DNA of 8,607 nt from contig CANFHS010000099.1 of NCBI GenBank assembly GCA_947446835.1, positions 1 to 8,607 of the forward strand, written 5' to 3'. The position numbers and the translations under genes are program-made. The notes under the pieces are model-generated. The model searched no databases, was not told the origin of the DNA, and saw only the letters and a program-made list of their open reading frames with translations. This stretch comes from Bacteriovoracaceae bacterium (lineage in GTDB: Bacteria; Bdellovibrionota; UBA1018). Positions 1 to 7,800 of the stretch are shown in pieces; position 1 is the stretch's first letter, and each line of letters starts with the position of its first letter.

Positions 1-389
1 ACGAACAGTCCGGCGGGAATGCTTTCGCCGTGGCGCTGGCTCTTGTCCTTGTACTGGGTCATGCGCGAAAGCTCGCCCATGGTGGCGTGGCAGGTCAGGA
101 TCCAGCCCAGTTCGGCGTGCTGGGGCACCTGGCTTTGCACGAAGAGCGTGGATTTGGCCGGGTCGATGCCTGCGGCCACGTAGGTGGCCAGGGCGCGCAG
201 GGTCTGTTCACGCAGCGTGGCCGGGTCCTGGCGCGTGGTGATGGCGTGCAGGTCGACCGCCATGAACAGGCAGTCGAACTCGTCCTGCAGCTTGACCCAG
301 TTCCGGAGAGCCCCGATCAGGTTGCCGATGTGCAGCCGGTTCGTGGGCTGCATGCCGGAGAGCAGGGTCTTGCGTGCTTGGGTCGTCAT
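1..389 (-). CDS. trpS: Tryptophanyl-tRNA synthetase, N-terminal part (cut by window edge)
   Basis: This class I aminoacyl-tRNA synthetase charges tRNA-Trp with tryptophan in the cytoplasm. The first 129 residues are visible, of about 330 in the family. They align closely, from memory, with the N terminus of E. coli TrpRS. The ATP-binding HIGH-type signature is present in its usual TrpRS form, HIGN at residues 20-23, followed by IGALRNWV. Further matches are DLHAITTRQDP (47-56), GIDP.KSTLFVQSQVP.HAELGW (74-96) and GELSRMTQYKDKS (105-117). The KMSKS loop and anticodon-binding region lie beyond the left edge. The ATG at 387-389 is preceded by GAGAGGA (393-399), a strong ribosome binding site, and this start matches the family N terminus. 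The gene begins 27 bases after the M50 protease stop and is probably the distal part of the same transcript. One small oddity is Asn at position 17, where I recall Gly as usual just before the HIGN loop. Identification is very secure. Confidence 0.96.
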   Translation of the reverse strand, partial: MTTQARKTLLSGMQPTNRLHIGNLIGALRNWVKLQDEFDCLFMAVDLHAITTRQDPATLREQTLRALATYVAAGIDPAKSTLFVQSQVPQHAELGWILTCHATMGELSRMTQYKDKSQRHGESIPAGLF

Positions 390-392
390 AGG

Positions 393-399
393 TCCTCTC
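393..399 (-). promoter_or_regulatory. Ribosome binding site of trpS
   Basis: On the minus strand GAGAGGA lies three bases before the ATG at 389. It is a near-consensus Shine-Dalgarno sequence in the 27-base gap after the M50 gene. It supports independent translation initiation of trpS and fixes its start. Confidence 0.7.
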
Positions 400-416
400 G
401 ATCCCGGGTGCCGGGC

Positions 417-1106
417 TCAGAATAGATCGGGAAGGCCGAAAAGGCGGCTCATTCCGAACAGGGTCAGGTTCCGGGCGATGACGATGGGAGTGCCCAGCAC
501 CGAAAGGGCGCCGGTCCACATCAATGCCAGGAGAATAAAAAAGCTGTACTGGGCCAAGGTCTCGTACCTGCGCGTGGCATTGAACGACAGGAAGCTCTGG
601 ATCATCTTGGAGCCGTCGAGCGGTGGCAGCGGGATCAGGTTGAAGATGCCCAGCGCGTAGTTGACGGTCACCGAGGCCACCGTCATGGCCAGCAGGGGCT
701 CGTACAGGGTGAAGGTCTCGGGCACCCAGCGCTGGATGGCGGCAAAGGCCGCGCCTGAAACCAGGGCCAGCAGGAAGTTCATTCCCGGTCCCGCGAAAGA
801 CACCCAGAACAGGCCGGGCCGGTACTTGCGGAACCGGTTGGGGTTGATGGGCACAGGGCGGGCCCAGCCGAACAGCAGGTGCATGCCGGTGACCATCATC
901 AGGATGGGGAACACCAGCGTGCCCAGGATGTCGATGTGGGGGGCCGGATTGAGGGTCAGGCGGCCTTGCTCCTTGGCCGTGTCGTCGCCGTAGCGGTGGG
1001 CCATGAAGCCGTGGGCGAACTCATGGAAGACCACGGCCATCATGAATGGCACGAACTGGATCGACAGGTCCTGGAGGCCTTTTTGAAGGTCCATGGAGCC
1101 CACCAT
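417..1106 (-). CDS. Site-2-type intramembrane zinc metalloprotease (peptidase M50)
   Basis: This is a small polytopic membrane protease that cleaves substrates within or next to the bilayer. The zinc motif HEFAH is at residues 28-32 in the first hydrophobic segment (about 15-38). The third-ligand motif of the family, N-x-x-P-x-P-x-x-D-G, appears as NLIPLPPLDG at 156-165, with D164 as the likely ligand. Hydrophobic segments run near 60-80, 98-125, 138-160 and 185-212, and the conserved AGPGMN is at 105-110. At 229 residues without PDZ or CBS domains, it belongs to the compact S2P-like subgroup rather than the RseP or SpoIVFB type. The substrate cannot be read from the sequence. The gene starts three bases after the xerD stop, so translational coupling is likely. 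An alternative ATG lies four codons in (1092-1094). Neither start has a strong Shine-Dalgarno sequence, although GGGGCGAG overlaps the xerD end. Both zinc motifs are intact, so an active enzyme is expected. Confidence 0.93.
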   Translation of the reverse strand: MVGSMDLQKGLQDLSIQFVPFMMAVVFHEFAHGFMAHRYGDDTAKEQGRLTLNPAPHIDILGTLVFPILMMVTGMHLLFGWARPVPINPNRFRKYRPGLFWVSFAGPGMNFLLALVSGAAFAAIQRWVPETFTLYEPLLAMTVASVTVNYALGIFNLIPLPPLDGSKMIQSFLSFNATRRYETLAQYSFFILLALMWTGALSVLGTPIVIARNLTLFGMSRLFGLPDLF

Positions 1107-1109
1107 AGC

Positions 1110-2012
1110 TCACTCGCCCCGGGGGTGGAACTTCTTGTGGGCCTCCTTGAGGTACCCCGGACTGACGTGCGTGTAGATCTGGGTGGTGGACACGTCCGAA
1201 TGGCCCAGCAGCATCTGCAGGGACCTGAGATTCATGCCCGACTGGAGCAGGTGCGTGGCGAACGAGTGCCGCAGGCCGTGGGGCGAAAGCCCCTTCTGGA
1301 GGCCCGCTTCCCGGGCCATTTCCTGGATGATCTTCCAGCAGGATTGGCGGGTCAGGGCCAGTCCCCTGGGATTCAGGAAAAGGTGGTCGGTAGCCGGGTC
1401 CAGCGCCGGGCGCCCTTGCTCCATCCACTGCAGCACCCGTTCGCCGGCCGAAGGCGCGAAGGGCACGATGCGTTCCTTGTCCCCTTTGCCGCGGACCCGG
1501 ACATAGCCCTGCGGCAAGTCGATCTGGAACGGGGTGAGCCCGCAGAGCTCGGAGACGCGCAGGCCGGTGGCGTACATCAGGTACACCAGGGCCGAATCGC
1601 GCAGCTTGAGGCTGCCGCCCGGATCGCGGCGGTAGGGCAGGCCCCGGTCGGCGACGTCGAGCAGGCGGGTCACCTCGTCGACGGTCAGGAAGTCCGGGAG
1701 CCGGCGGGTCAGCCGGGGCTTGCGAAGCCGCTCGGCCGGGTTGGCCGCGAGACCCAGTTCCAGGCAGGCGAACCGGAAGAACTGGCGGATGGCCGAAACC
1801 TTGCGCGCGATGGAGGAGGCCTCCAGACCCTGCCCGTGGAGCGAGGTCAGGAAAGCGTCCAGATGGGAGGGCTGGACCTGGTGCAGCCCCACGCCTTCGG
1901 GCAGGTGCCGAGCCAGCTGCTCCAGGTCGCGCCGGTAGGCTTCGAGGGTGGGGTCGGCCGCGCCCCGGTCGATGCGGAGCGAGTCGATGAAGGAGGCAAT
2001 GGCAGCATCCAT
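1110..2012 (-). CDS. xerD: Tyrosine recombinase XerD
   Basis: This is a site-specific recombinase of the tyrosine (phage integrase) family. XerD works with XerC at dif to resolve chromosome dimers at division. Numbered from the start chosen here, residues 1-90 form the SAM-like core-binding domain (SFIDSLRIDRG, TLEAYRRDL, ARKVSAIRQFF). The catalytic domain carries R152 (ATGLRVSEL), K176 (RGKGDKER), H245 and R248 (SPHGLRHSFATHLL), H271 (MLLGHSDVSTTQIYTH) and the nucleophile Y280, so all key residues are present. The C terminus, LKEAHKKFHPRGE, is typical of XerD. The 300-residue length and N terminus match E. coli XerD. The ATG at 2010-2012 has GGAAG five bases upstream. A longer in-frame ATG at 2052-2054 would add 14 residues and start five bases after the peptidase stop, but it has no visible Shine-Dalgarno sequence. 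The gene sits between an exported peptidase and the M50 protease and looks like chromosomal housekeeping, not an element integrase. No att site or mobile genes are seen. Confidence 0.93.
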   Translation of the reverse strand: MDAAIASFIDSLRIDRGAADPTLEAYRRDLEQLARHLPEGVGLHQVQPSHLDAFLTSLHGQGLEASSIARKVSAIRQFFRFACLELGLAANPAERLRKPRLTRRLPDFLTVDEVTRLLDVADRGLPYRRDPGGSLKLRDSALVYLMYATGLRVSELCGLTPFQIDLPQGYVRVRGKGDKERIVPFAPSAGERVLQWMEQGRPALDPATDHLFLNPRGLALTRQSCWKIIQEMAREAGLQKGLSPHGLRHSFATHLLQSGMNLRSLQMLLGHSDVSTTQIYTHVSPGYLKEAHKKFHPRGE

Positions 2013-2017
2013 GCTGT

Positions 2018-2022
2018 CTTCC
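2018..2022 (-). promoter_or_regulatory. Ribosome binding site that decides the xerD start
   Basis: On the minus strand GGAAG lies five bases before the ATG at 2012. The upstream in-frame ATG at 2054 has only a pyrimidine-rich stretch before it. This favours the inner start, which also matches the N terminus of characterised XerD proteins. Confidence 0.5.
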
Positions 2023-2059
2023 AGTGTAGCAGGAAACCCGGCCCCCTCAGTCATGACCG

Positions 2060-4846
2060 TCAGAATTGAAGGGGAATCCGCAGGAACCGGTCGCCGCAGA
2101 AGAACATCAGCGCCGCTGCCGACTGGGCCGTGGCGGGGCGCGGATTGCCGAGGACCGAGCAGGCTTCGGTGTCCTGCAGCCGGAGCCGCGCCGGCCGGGC
2201 CAGGGCCAGCAGGGCGCCTTGCGCGTCGTAGAGCGGGGCCAGGACCTCGTGGGCGGGAGTGTCGCTCAGGGGGCCCGGCGGGATGAGCAGGCCGGGCAGG
2301 CGCAGCCCTTGGGGGGCGTCCGAGTCTTCCACCGGGACCGGGAAGAACTTGAGGTTCCGGTTCTGGGTCAGCACGGGCAGGTAGCTGAAGCGGTTCTGGC
2401 TGGCGCTTCGGACCTGGCCCGTGGCCAGGTCATGGAACTGCACTTCGTACTGGGTCAGCGTGAACAGGCCCCGGCGTCCGGATCCGGTGTCGAAGGCACC
2501 GACCGCCATCAGCGCGGACTCGGTCGGGTTCATGGCGCCGGCCACCCAGTCCCGCGTGGGGACGCCGGGTCGGGCCGAAAGCCAGGTGGCGCGCAGGGCG
2601 CCCCGGATGCTGGGCCCGGCAAAGCTGGTGCTGAAGGCGAATTCGGAAGGGCTGCGATCCAGGCTCTGGACGCGCAGCTGGAAGGGCCAGGGCAGGGCCA
2701 GCAGGTTCCGGTACTCGGGCTGGGCCAGGAGCTGCAGCTCGGAAACCGCCCCCTCGGAAACCAGCGCCGTGAAGTTCTTCACCGGGTACCCCTGGCCCCG
2801 GGCCAGCACGGCCAGGACCTGTCCGCGGTTCCTTTGTTCCTGGTCCGGATCGAGCAGCGCCACGAAGCGCGCCCCTTCGGGCGCGTCCTGCGTGTGGAGG
2901 CCACCCTGGCGGTCCAGCCAATACAGGCGCCGCTGGACGCTGTCGGGCGGGATGCGGTGCCACGGGTCGCGCTTGCGGTCAGGCTGCTCCAGCGCGGGCG
3001 TCAGGCCATCGTTGACCCAGGCAGGAACGAATTGGCCGCCCCGGCTGATCCACTGGAACCGTTCGGTCAGCGCGGCGGGAGTGTTGTCGAAGACGAAATT
3101 GCCCGCGGGTTGCAGGCCGGCGTCCAGGAACTGGAAAGCGAACCGGGGCACATTGCCCGCGCCCTGCGGGGGCAGCCGGAAGACCAGGGCGTAGCCCGAG
3201 CGCCCAGGCAGCTTCTGGACCAGGAAAAGCTCGCTGCCGGGAAGCGCGACCTCGACGGGCCCGGAGACCTGGATGCGACCTTCGGTCTCGGTCAGGCGCT
3301 GCAGTTTCCACAGCCCGGTTCCGCGTTGCAGGGCCAGGAATTCGGTAGGCTCGTCGGCCTGCCAGGCGGTCACGCTGCGAAGCTGGGCGCCAGGCAGCAG
3401 CGTGCCCTCCACAGGCAGCTGCTCCACCTCCGGGTCGTGCAGATCGGGCGACACGGGAACGGAGATTTCGATCGGGATGCGAACTGCGCGGGGCTCCAGC
3501 CCGGGAACGCGCGCGGTGACCTCCAGCTCGAGCCGACCCTCCACGCGGGGATCCAGGATTTCCAGCTCGGTCTGGATGGCGCGCACTTCCTGGGCGGGCC
3601 AGGGCCCCAGCGGGACGCTGGCGTCGGTTGGTCGCGCCCATGCGCTCCCTGCCGAGAGCGGCACCAGGGCCAGGTCCAGGCGCACGCCCTGGGGCGCCTC
3701 GGCCCAGGCGTTGCGAAGTTCGAAACGGAGCGGAATGCGGCGGCTGAGGCGGTCCCACGCCAGGCGCACCACCGCCTTGGATGCGGGCAAGATGAGGGGC
3801 TGAGGCCGGGCGTGAAGCGCGCCCACCAGGTCGGCGTTGCCCGAGCGCACCCACTTGGCAGGCGCCAGCTGCGTCCGGAGCGGGTTGGGCAGCACGGGCC
3901 GCGCGCCCACCAGCAGGCGCGCCACGACCTCGTCGGGCGGGATGCCCAGGCTCAACAGCCGCGCGGCCAGGCCGGCCACCATGGGCGCGGCCATCGAGGT
4001 GCCGTTCTTGAGCTCATAGCCCGCGCGGCCCGTGTAAGCTTTGCCGCGCCCGTCCTTGGACAGGGGCCAGGTCGACAGCACCTGCAGGCCTGGCGCCGCG
4101 AGGTCCACGGCCGGCCCGTAATTCGAGAAGTGCAGCAGCGCCCCGTCGGGACCGTGGGCCGCCACGCAGATCACGCCGGCGGCCGCGCACGGAAACACCT
4201 GCGCCGAGTTGGAATCGTTGCCCGCGGACGCCACGACGAGCACGTGGCGCGAGCGCGCCAGCTCCAGCGCCTGCCGCATGGCGGGCGTGTCCGAAGCCTG
4301 GGGCCAGGCCATGGAGAGGTTCACCACCTCGGCCCCGGCGCGGACGGCGAAGTCCAGCCCCTGGGCCACCTGGTCGGCCAGCGCGGAAGGCACGGGGCCT
4401 GGCTGATCCGCGGCCTGCGGGCGCACGGGGTCCTTGGGGCCGCTGGTGTCGATGACCCGGACCGGAATGATCTTCACATCGGGGAAGGCAGCCACGATGC
4501 CCGCCACGTGGGTGCCGTGGCCGAAGGTGTCCTGCGGAGGCTGATGGTTGGAGCTCCAGCCCGGGTTTTCGAGCTTGTCCTTGAGGTCGGGGTGGTTCAG
4601 GTCGACGCCCGTGTCGAGCACGGCCACGCGGACCGGCCCGGTGCGGGCGGGTGGCACGGGGCCGGCACGCAGCAGCCCCACGTCCTGCCCCGGCACTCCG
4701 GGCACCTGGATGCGGGTGATGTCGTCCAGGTCGATGCTCTGGGACTGTCCCCGGTTGTCGAGCCACCACCGCGGCAGCTCGGTGCGGTCCGCGGCGCTGG
4801 CCTGCGTTGCGGAGAGAAGGACACCGGCGAACAGGAAGTGCTTCAT
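2060..4846 (-). CDS. Exported subtilisin-like serine peptidase (S8) with long C-terminal extension
   Basis: This is a secreted or periplasmic endopeptidase of 928 residues. Numbered from the chosen start, residues 1-18 form a Sec signal peptide with an ASA cleavage site. The segment WWLDNRGQ (27-34) resembles the W-x-L-x-N-x-G-Q motif often found at the start of mature subtilases, and there is no room for an I9 inhibitory propeptide. The S8 domain spans about 70-340 with an intact triad: D78 (VAVLDTGVD), H110 (FGHGTHVAG) and S284 (NGTSMAAP). The oxyanion residue is N210 (VASAGND). Residues from about 350 to 928 form a beta-rich extension with no domain I recognise. C220/C227 and C896/C917 may form disulfides. 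The start chosen, ATG 4844-4846, has GAGG six bases upstream. An in-frame ATG at 4862-4864, directly after the upstream stop, would add six residues but has weaker support. The gene lies 18 bases after the large exported protein and in the same frame, which suggests coupling and a joint role. The peptidase call is secure; the substrate is unknown. Confidence 0.93.
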   Translation of the reverse strand: MKHFLFAGVLLSATQASAADRTELPRWWLDNRGQSQSIDLDDITRIQVPGVPGQDVGLLRAGPVPPARTGPVRVAVLDTGVDLNHPDLKDKLENPGWSSNHQPPQDTFGHGTHVAGIVAAFPDVKIIPVRVIDTSGPKDPVRPQAADQPGPVPSALADQVAQGLDFAVRAGAEVVNLSMAWPQASDTPAMRQALELARSRHVLVVASAGNDSNSAQVFPCAAAGVICVAAHGPDGALLHFSNYGPAVDLAAPGLQVLSTWPLSKDGRGKAYTGRAGYELKNGTSMAAPMVAGLAARLLSLGIPPDEVVARLLVGARPVLPNPLRTQLAPAKWVRSGNADLVGALHARPQPLILPASKAVVRLAWDRLSRRIPLRFELRNAWAEAPQGVRLDLALVPLSAGSAWARPTDASVPLGPWPAQEVRAIQTELEILDPRVEGRLELEVTARVPGLEPRAVRIPIEISVPVSPDLHDPEVEQLPVEGTLLPGAQLRSVTAWQADEPTEFLALQRGTGLWKLQRLTETEGRIQVSGPVEVALPGSELFLVQKLPGRSGYALVFRLPPQGAGNVPRFAFQFLDAGLQPAGNFVFDNTPAALTERFQWISRGGQFVPAWVNDGLTPALEQPDRKRDPWHRIPPDSVQRRLYWLDRQGGLHTQDAPEGARFVALLDPDQEQRNRGQVLAVLARGQGYPVKNFTALVSEGAVSELQLLAQPEYRNLLALPWPFQLRVQSLDRSPSEFAFSTSFAGPSIRGALRATWLSARPGVPTRDWVAGAMNPTESALMAVGAFDTGSGRRGLFTLTQYEVQFHDLATGQVRSASQNRFSYLPVLTQNRNLKFFPVPVEDSDAPQGLRLPGLLIPPGPLSDTPAHEVLAPLYDAQGALLALARPARLRLQDTEACSVLGNPRPATAQSAAALMFFCGDRFLRIPLQF

Positions 4847-4852
4847 GCCTGG

Positions 4853-4856
4853 CCTC
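4853..4856 (-). promoter_or_regulatory. Ribosome binding site that decides the S8 peptidase start
   Basis: On the minus strand GAGG is followed by a six-base spacer and the ATG at 4846. The alternative ATG at 4864 abuts the upstream TGA and has only a weak CGGA. The inner start also gives a signal peptide with a normal short basic n-region. Confidence 0.55.
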
Positions 4857-4864
4857 GTCTTCAT

Positions 4865-7800
4865 TCAGAATCCGTCGCTCAGGTAGCGACCCTGGAGCTC
4901 CTGGGTCGAGATGCCGAGCAGGGCCCCCAGCTCCGAGAACGGCCCGGTACCCTCCCGGGGGTTCAGCGTGCCCACGGTGTCGGAGACCTCGTCGGTTTCC
5001 CCACGGGGATCGCCCGCCCGGAAGCCCGAAACCTTGGCGCTGAAGAACCAGTTTTCCCTGCCCAGCAGCGAAAGGAATTTCTCGAAGGGCAGGGTCGTTT
5101 CCAGCGCGCGCAGCAGGCGGGCGTTGAAGACGACGCGCTCCTTGGCCTTGCCGGCCTGCACGCCGTCCTGGGTCCGGCTCTGGAGGTCGAGCAGGGCGCG
5201 CATCCAGGGCTTGATGCAGCGTTCGCGCGGCGACGCTTCGGTGGACCGCGGGTCGCGCCAGCTGGCCTCGGGCATCCAGTGGTCGCCTTCCGTTTCTCCG
5301 AAGGGCAGGCCCATTTCCCGGGAGCGGCACCAGCGGTTGTAGTCCTCGCGACCTTCGGTCTCGATCATGGCCTGGATGGTGTCGTCGGTCGAGCCGCCCA
5401 GCGGAAAGAAGCGGTCCATCAGGCGCTGGAGCCCTTCGGGCGCGATGACCAGCTTCGATACGATGTCGTAGAACTGGATGCGGCTCATGTCCTTGAATTC
5501 GTCCCGGCGGAAGATGGGCTTCTGGAGGTTCAGGGGGCGGATCTTGGCCTCGATGCCGTCCAGCACATGCAGGAACTCGTGCCGCGACATGGACCAGCCG
5601 TTCCAGTGGTGCTGGGCGATGGCCACCGGGCGGAGCTCCTGCGACGCCGTGAGCTCGGCTTCAGACGACCAGGTGGCCCACGCGCTCAGTCCGCCCGGAC
5701 TGTTGGCCGGGTTTTCGCCCGCCTCGGGCAGCGGCCTGAGGCCCGTGGAAAGGCCGGAAATGACGTCGTTCAGCAGCGCCGAGTAGTTCGCGCCCCGGGT
5801 CCGGACGATCCGGTGCGAGAACAGCTGGCGCTCGAACTCGCGATCCGGCGCGACGTGCCCGTCAGGACCGCCGGGCGGACGGATCCTGAGCAGGTGGCTT
5901 TCCTCGAGGCCGAACCATTGCAGCGCCAGCAGGCGCGCCCGGTTGATGCGGGCCGTGAGGGCGTGCTGGAGCCCGTAGTGGCCGAACTCGCTTTCCAGGA
6001 ATTCGCTGCTGTTGGAATCCAGCAGCCCGTGCAGCGCCACGGCCAGCTTGCGCCTTTCGCCCTGGCCTTCGGGGGTCCGCGCGTCGGGAGTGTCGCCCAG
6101 CAGGAACGCCTTCGTGGCCGCCACTCCGTTCTTGTCCGCGTGCGAGAGCTTGGCCACGTCGAATGAAAAGCTCAGCGCCACCGACCAGTCCAGGGCATTG
6201 CGGTTCATGCGCTGCAGGTAGACCTGGAACCCGTTGGGGGCGCGCGTGATGGTGGTGCGCTTCAGGATGGCGGTCTGGCCGTCCACCGCGAGCCCCACCG
6301 TCGGACCGTAGCCCATCACCGCCAGGTTCAGCACGTTGGCCAGGGGCGCGGTGCCCTGGAGTTCGGAGCCGAAGCTGATGGAGTCGGTGATGATGAAGCT
6401 TTCGCCCACCTTCAGGTCCTCGAGCAGCTCGCTGGGCAGGCCTTTTCCCGGAGCGGGCGAGAGCGCCAGTTCGGGGTCGAGCGACCGCGCCAGCTTCTTC
6501 ATGAAGGCGGGAACATCGAGGTGCTCCCAGCTTTCCTTCTGTGCCTGCTTCAGCGAAACCAGGGGCCGCACGTGGACGTAGTCGCGGTTCACGGAAAGGC
6601 GGGTGTAGTCGCCTCCCATCAGCGGCGTGGGGCCGATGCGCTCATGGAAGCGCCCGATCTGGGGCAGCCCGTCGCGCGAGGCGAAGTAGCCCAGCGAGGC
6701 GCTGGCGCCGATCTTGTCCACCAGCTGCACGCGCGAGTCGCCGATGTAGTAGCTGCCGGTCACGACGCTCCGGTCGGCCTGGATCCGCAGGCCTCCGGCG
6801 AGGCCTCCCCAGACCCCCACGGGGCGCGTGCAGAAGGGCTTCCCGGCCTGGAGCTCGGCCAGACAGCGCTTCTGGAGATCGCGCAGGTGGTGGTTCATCT
6901 GCTCGGTGGTGCTCTGCAGGGTCAGGGCCGAGTTGATGGTGTCGGTCAGCTTCTGCAGGCCCGCGTTGACCGCCTCGATCTCGAGGAAGCGCATCAGCTC
7001 ATTGCGGGTCAGCGGATTCCTGGGGTCCTCGGCCGAAAAGGAGATAGCGTAGCCTTCGTAGTCGGCCTGGGTGGCCTTGCCCCGGTGGACGGCGCCCGCG
7101 GTGATGCGCGGCTCGTAGCGGTAATCGGCGCCGGGCGGGCTGACGTCGAAGATCGAAGCCAGGTGCTTTTGCCGGGCCACCAGGCGCTCCACGAGGAGCA
7201 GCGAGATGTCGGCCGGGTACCGGCCTGCCGCGACGACCTCGACCAGATCCGCCCGCGAAAGGGCGGCAATCTTCCGGGCCACCCAGCGCAGGTCGTCGCG
7301 CGAGGCCTCGCGGTAGGCGTCGGCATAGGGGTGCGCCAGCACCAGGGTTTCCGAAAGGATGCGTCCCACCGAAAACGGGTAGAGGTTCACGTTTTCGGGA
7401 ATATCGGTCAGCAGCTGCGCCACGAGCAGGGCACGGAGCGCCCGGCGGCCGCCCAGCAGTGACTCGGTCATGAGTCCCCAGTGGAACGGCCAGAAGTCGA
7501 TCTGCGCGGGTTCGAGCAGCACGTCCTTGAGCCGCACCCAGGGCGCGTCCTTGGGGCGCTCGATTTCCCAGTGGGCCGAGACCATCGTGGTGCGGGTGAA
7601 CACGCTCTCCAGGACCCGGTCCCGCTGCTCGATGCTGTCAAAGCGCAGGGTCAGCTCGCGGTAATGCCGGGGCGACGGCACGGGGTAGCCGAGCTTCCGC
7701 AGCAGGGCTGCCGTGCTCAGCGCCGCATGCTCACGCGGCGAGAGCGTCAGCTGGAAGCTGCGGGCGCCGGGATCCTGCCCCGTGGAGACCCGTGCGCGGA

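Noticed and set aside
1110..2012. XerD-like gene as an integrase marking a genomic island
   Set aside because: Length, N terminus and C terminus match the chromosomal dimer-resolution XerD. It is embedded in a housekeeping-like unit, and there is no tRNA, att repeat or phage gene nearby.
879..2069. A 396-codon plus-strand frame opposite xerD and the M50 gene
   Set aside because: It is antisense to two genes with complete catalytic motifs. It shows no ribosome binding site or recognisable domain and has the composition of a codon-bias shadow.
4014..5330. A 438-codon same-strand frame spanning the junction of the two large exported genes
   Set aside because: It is an offset-frame overlap of the S8 catalytic domain and the end of the exported protein. 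Its product is almost entirely Arg, Pro, Ala and Gly, the usual signature of a shifted frame in GC-rich DNA.
2066..6166. A stop-free plus-strand reading frame of 1366 codons across two genes
   Set aside because: It lies antisense to two genes with clear signal peptides and, in one case, an intact S8 triad. Those two genes share a frame, so one antisense register stays open through both, as expected from GC-rich codon use. Its translation is low-complexity, rich in Gly, Arg, Gln and Ala, with no family motif.
6521..7462. A 313-codon plus-strand frame inside the large exported gene
   Set aside because: It is fully antisense to the exported-protein gene, has no motif, and its composition fits a shadow frame.
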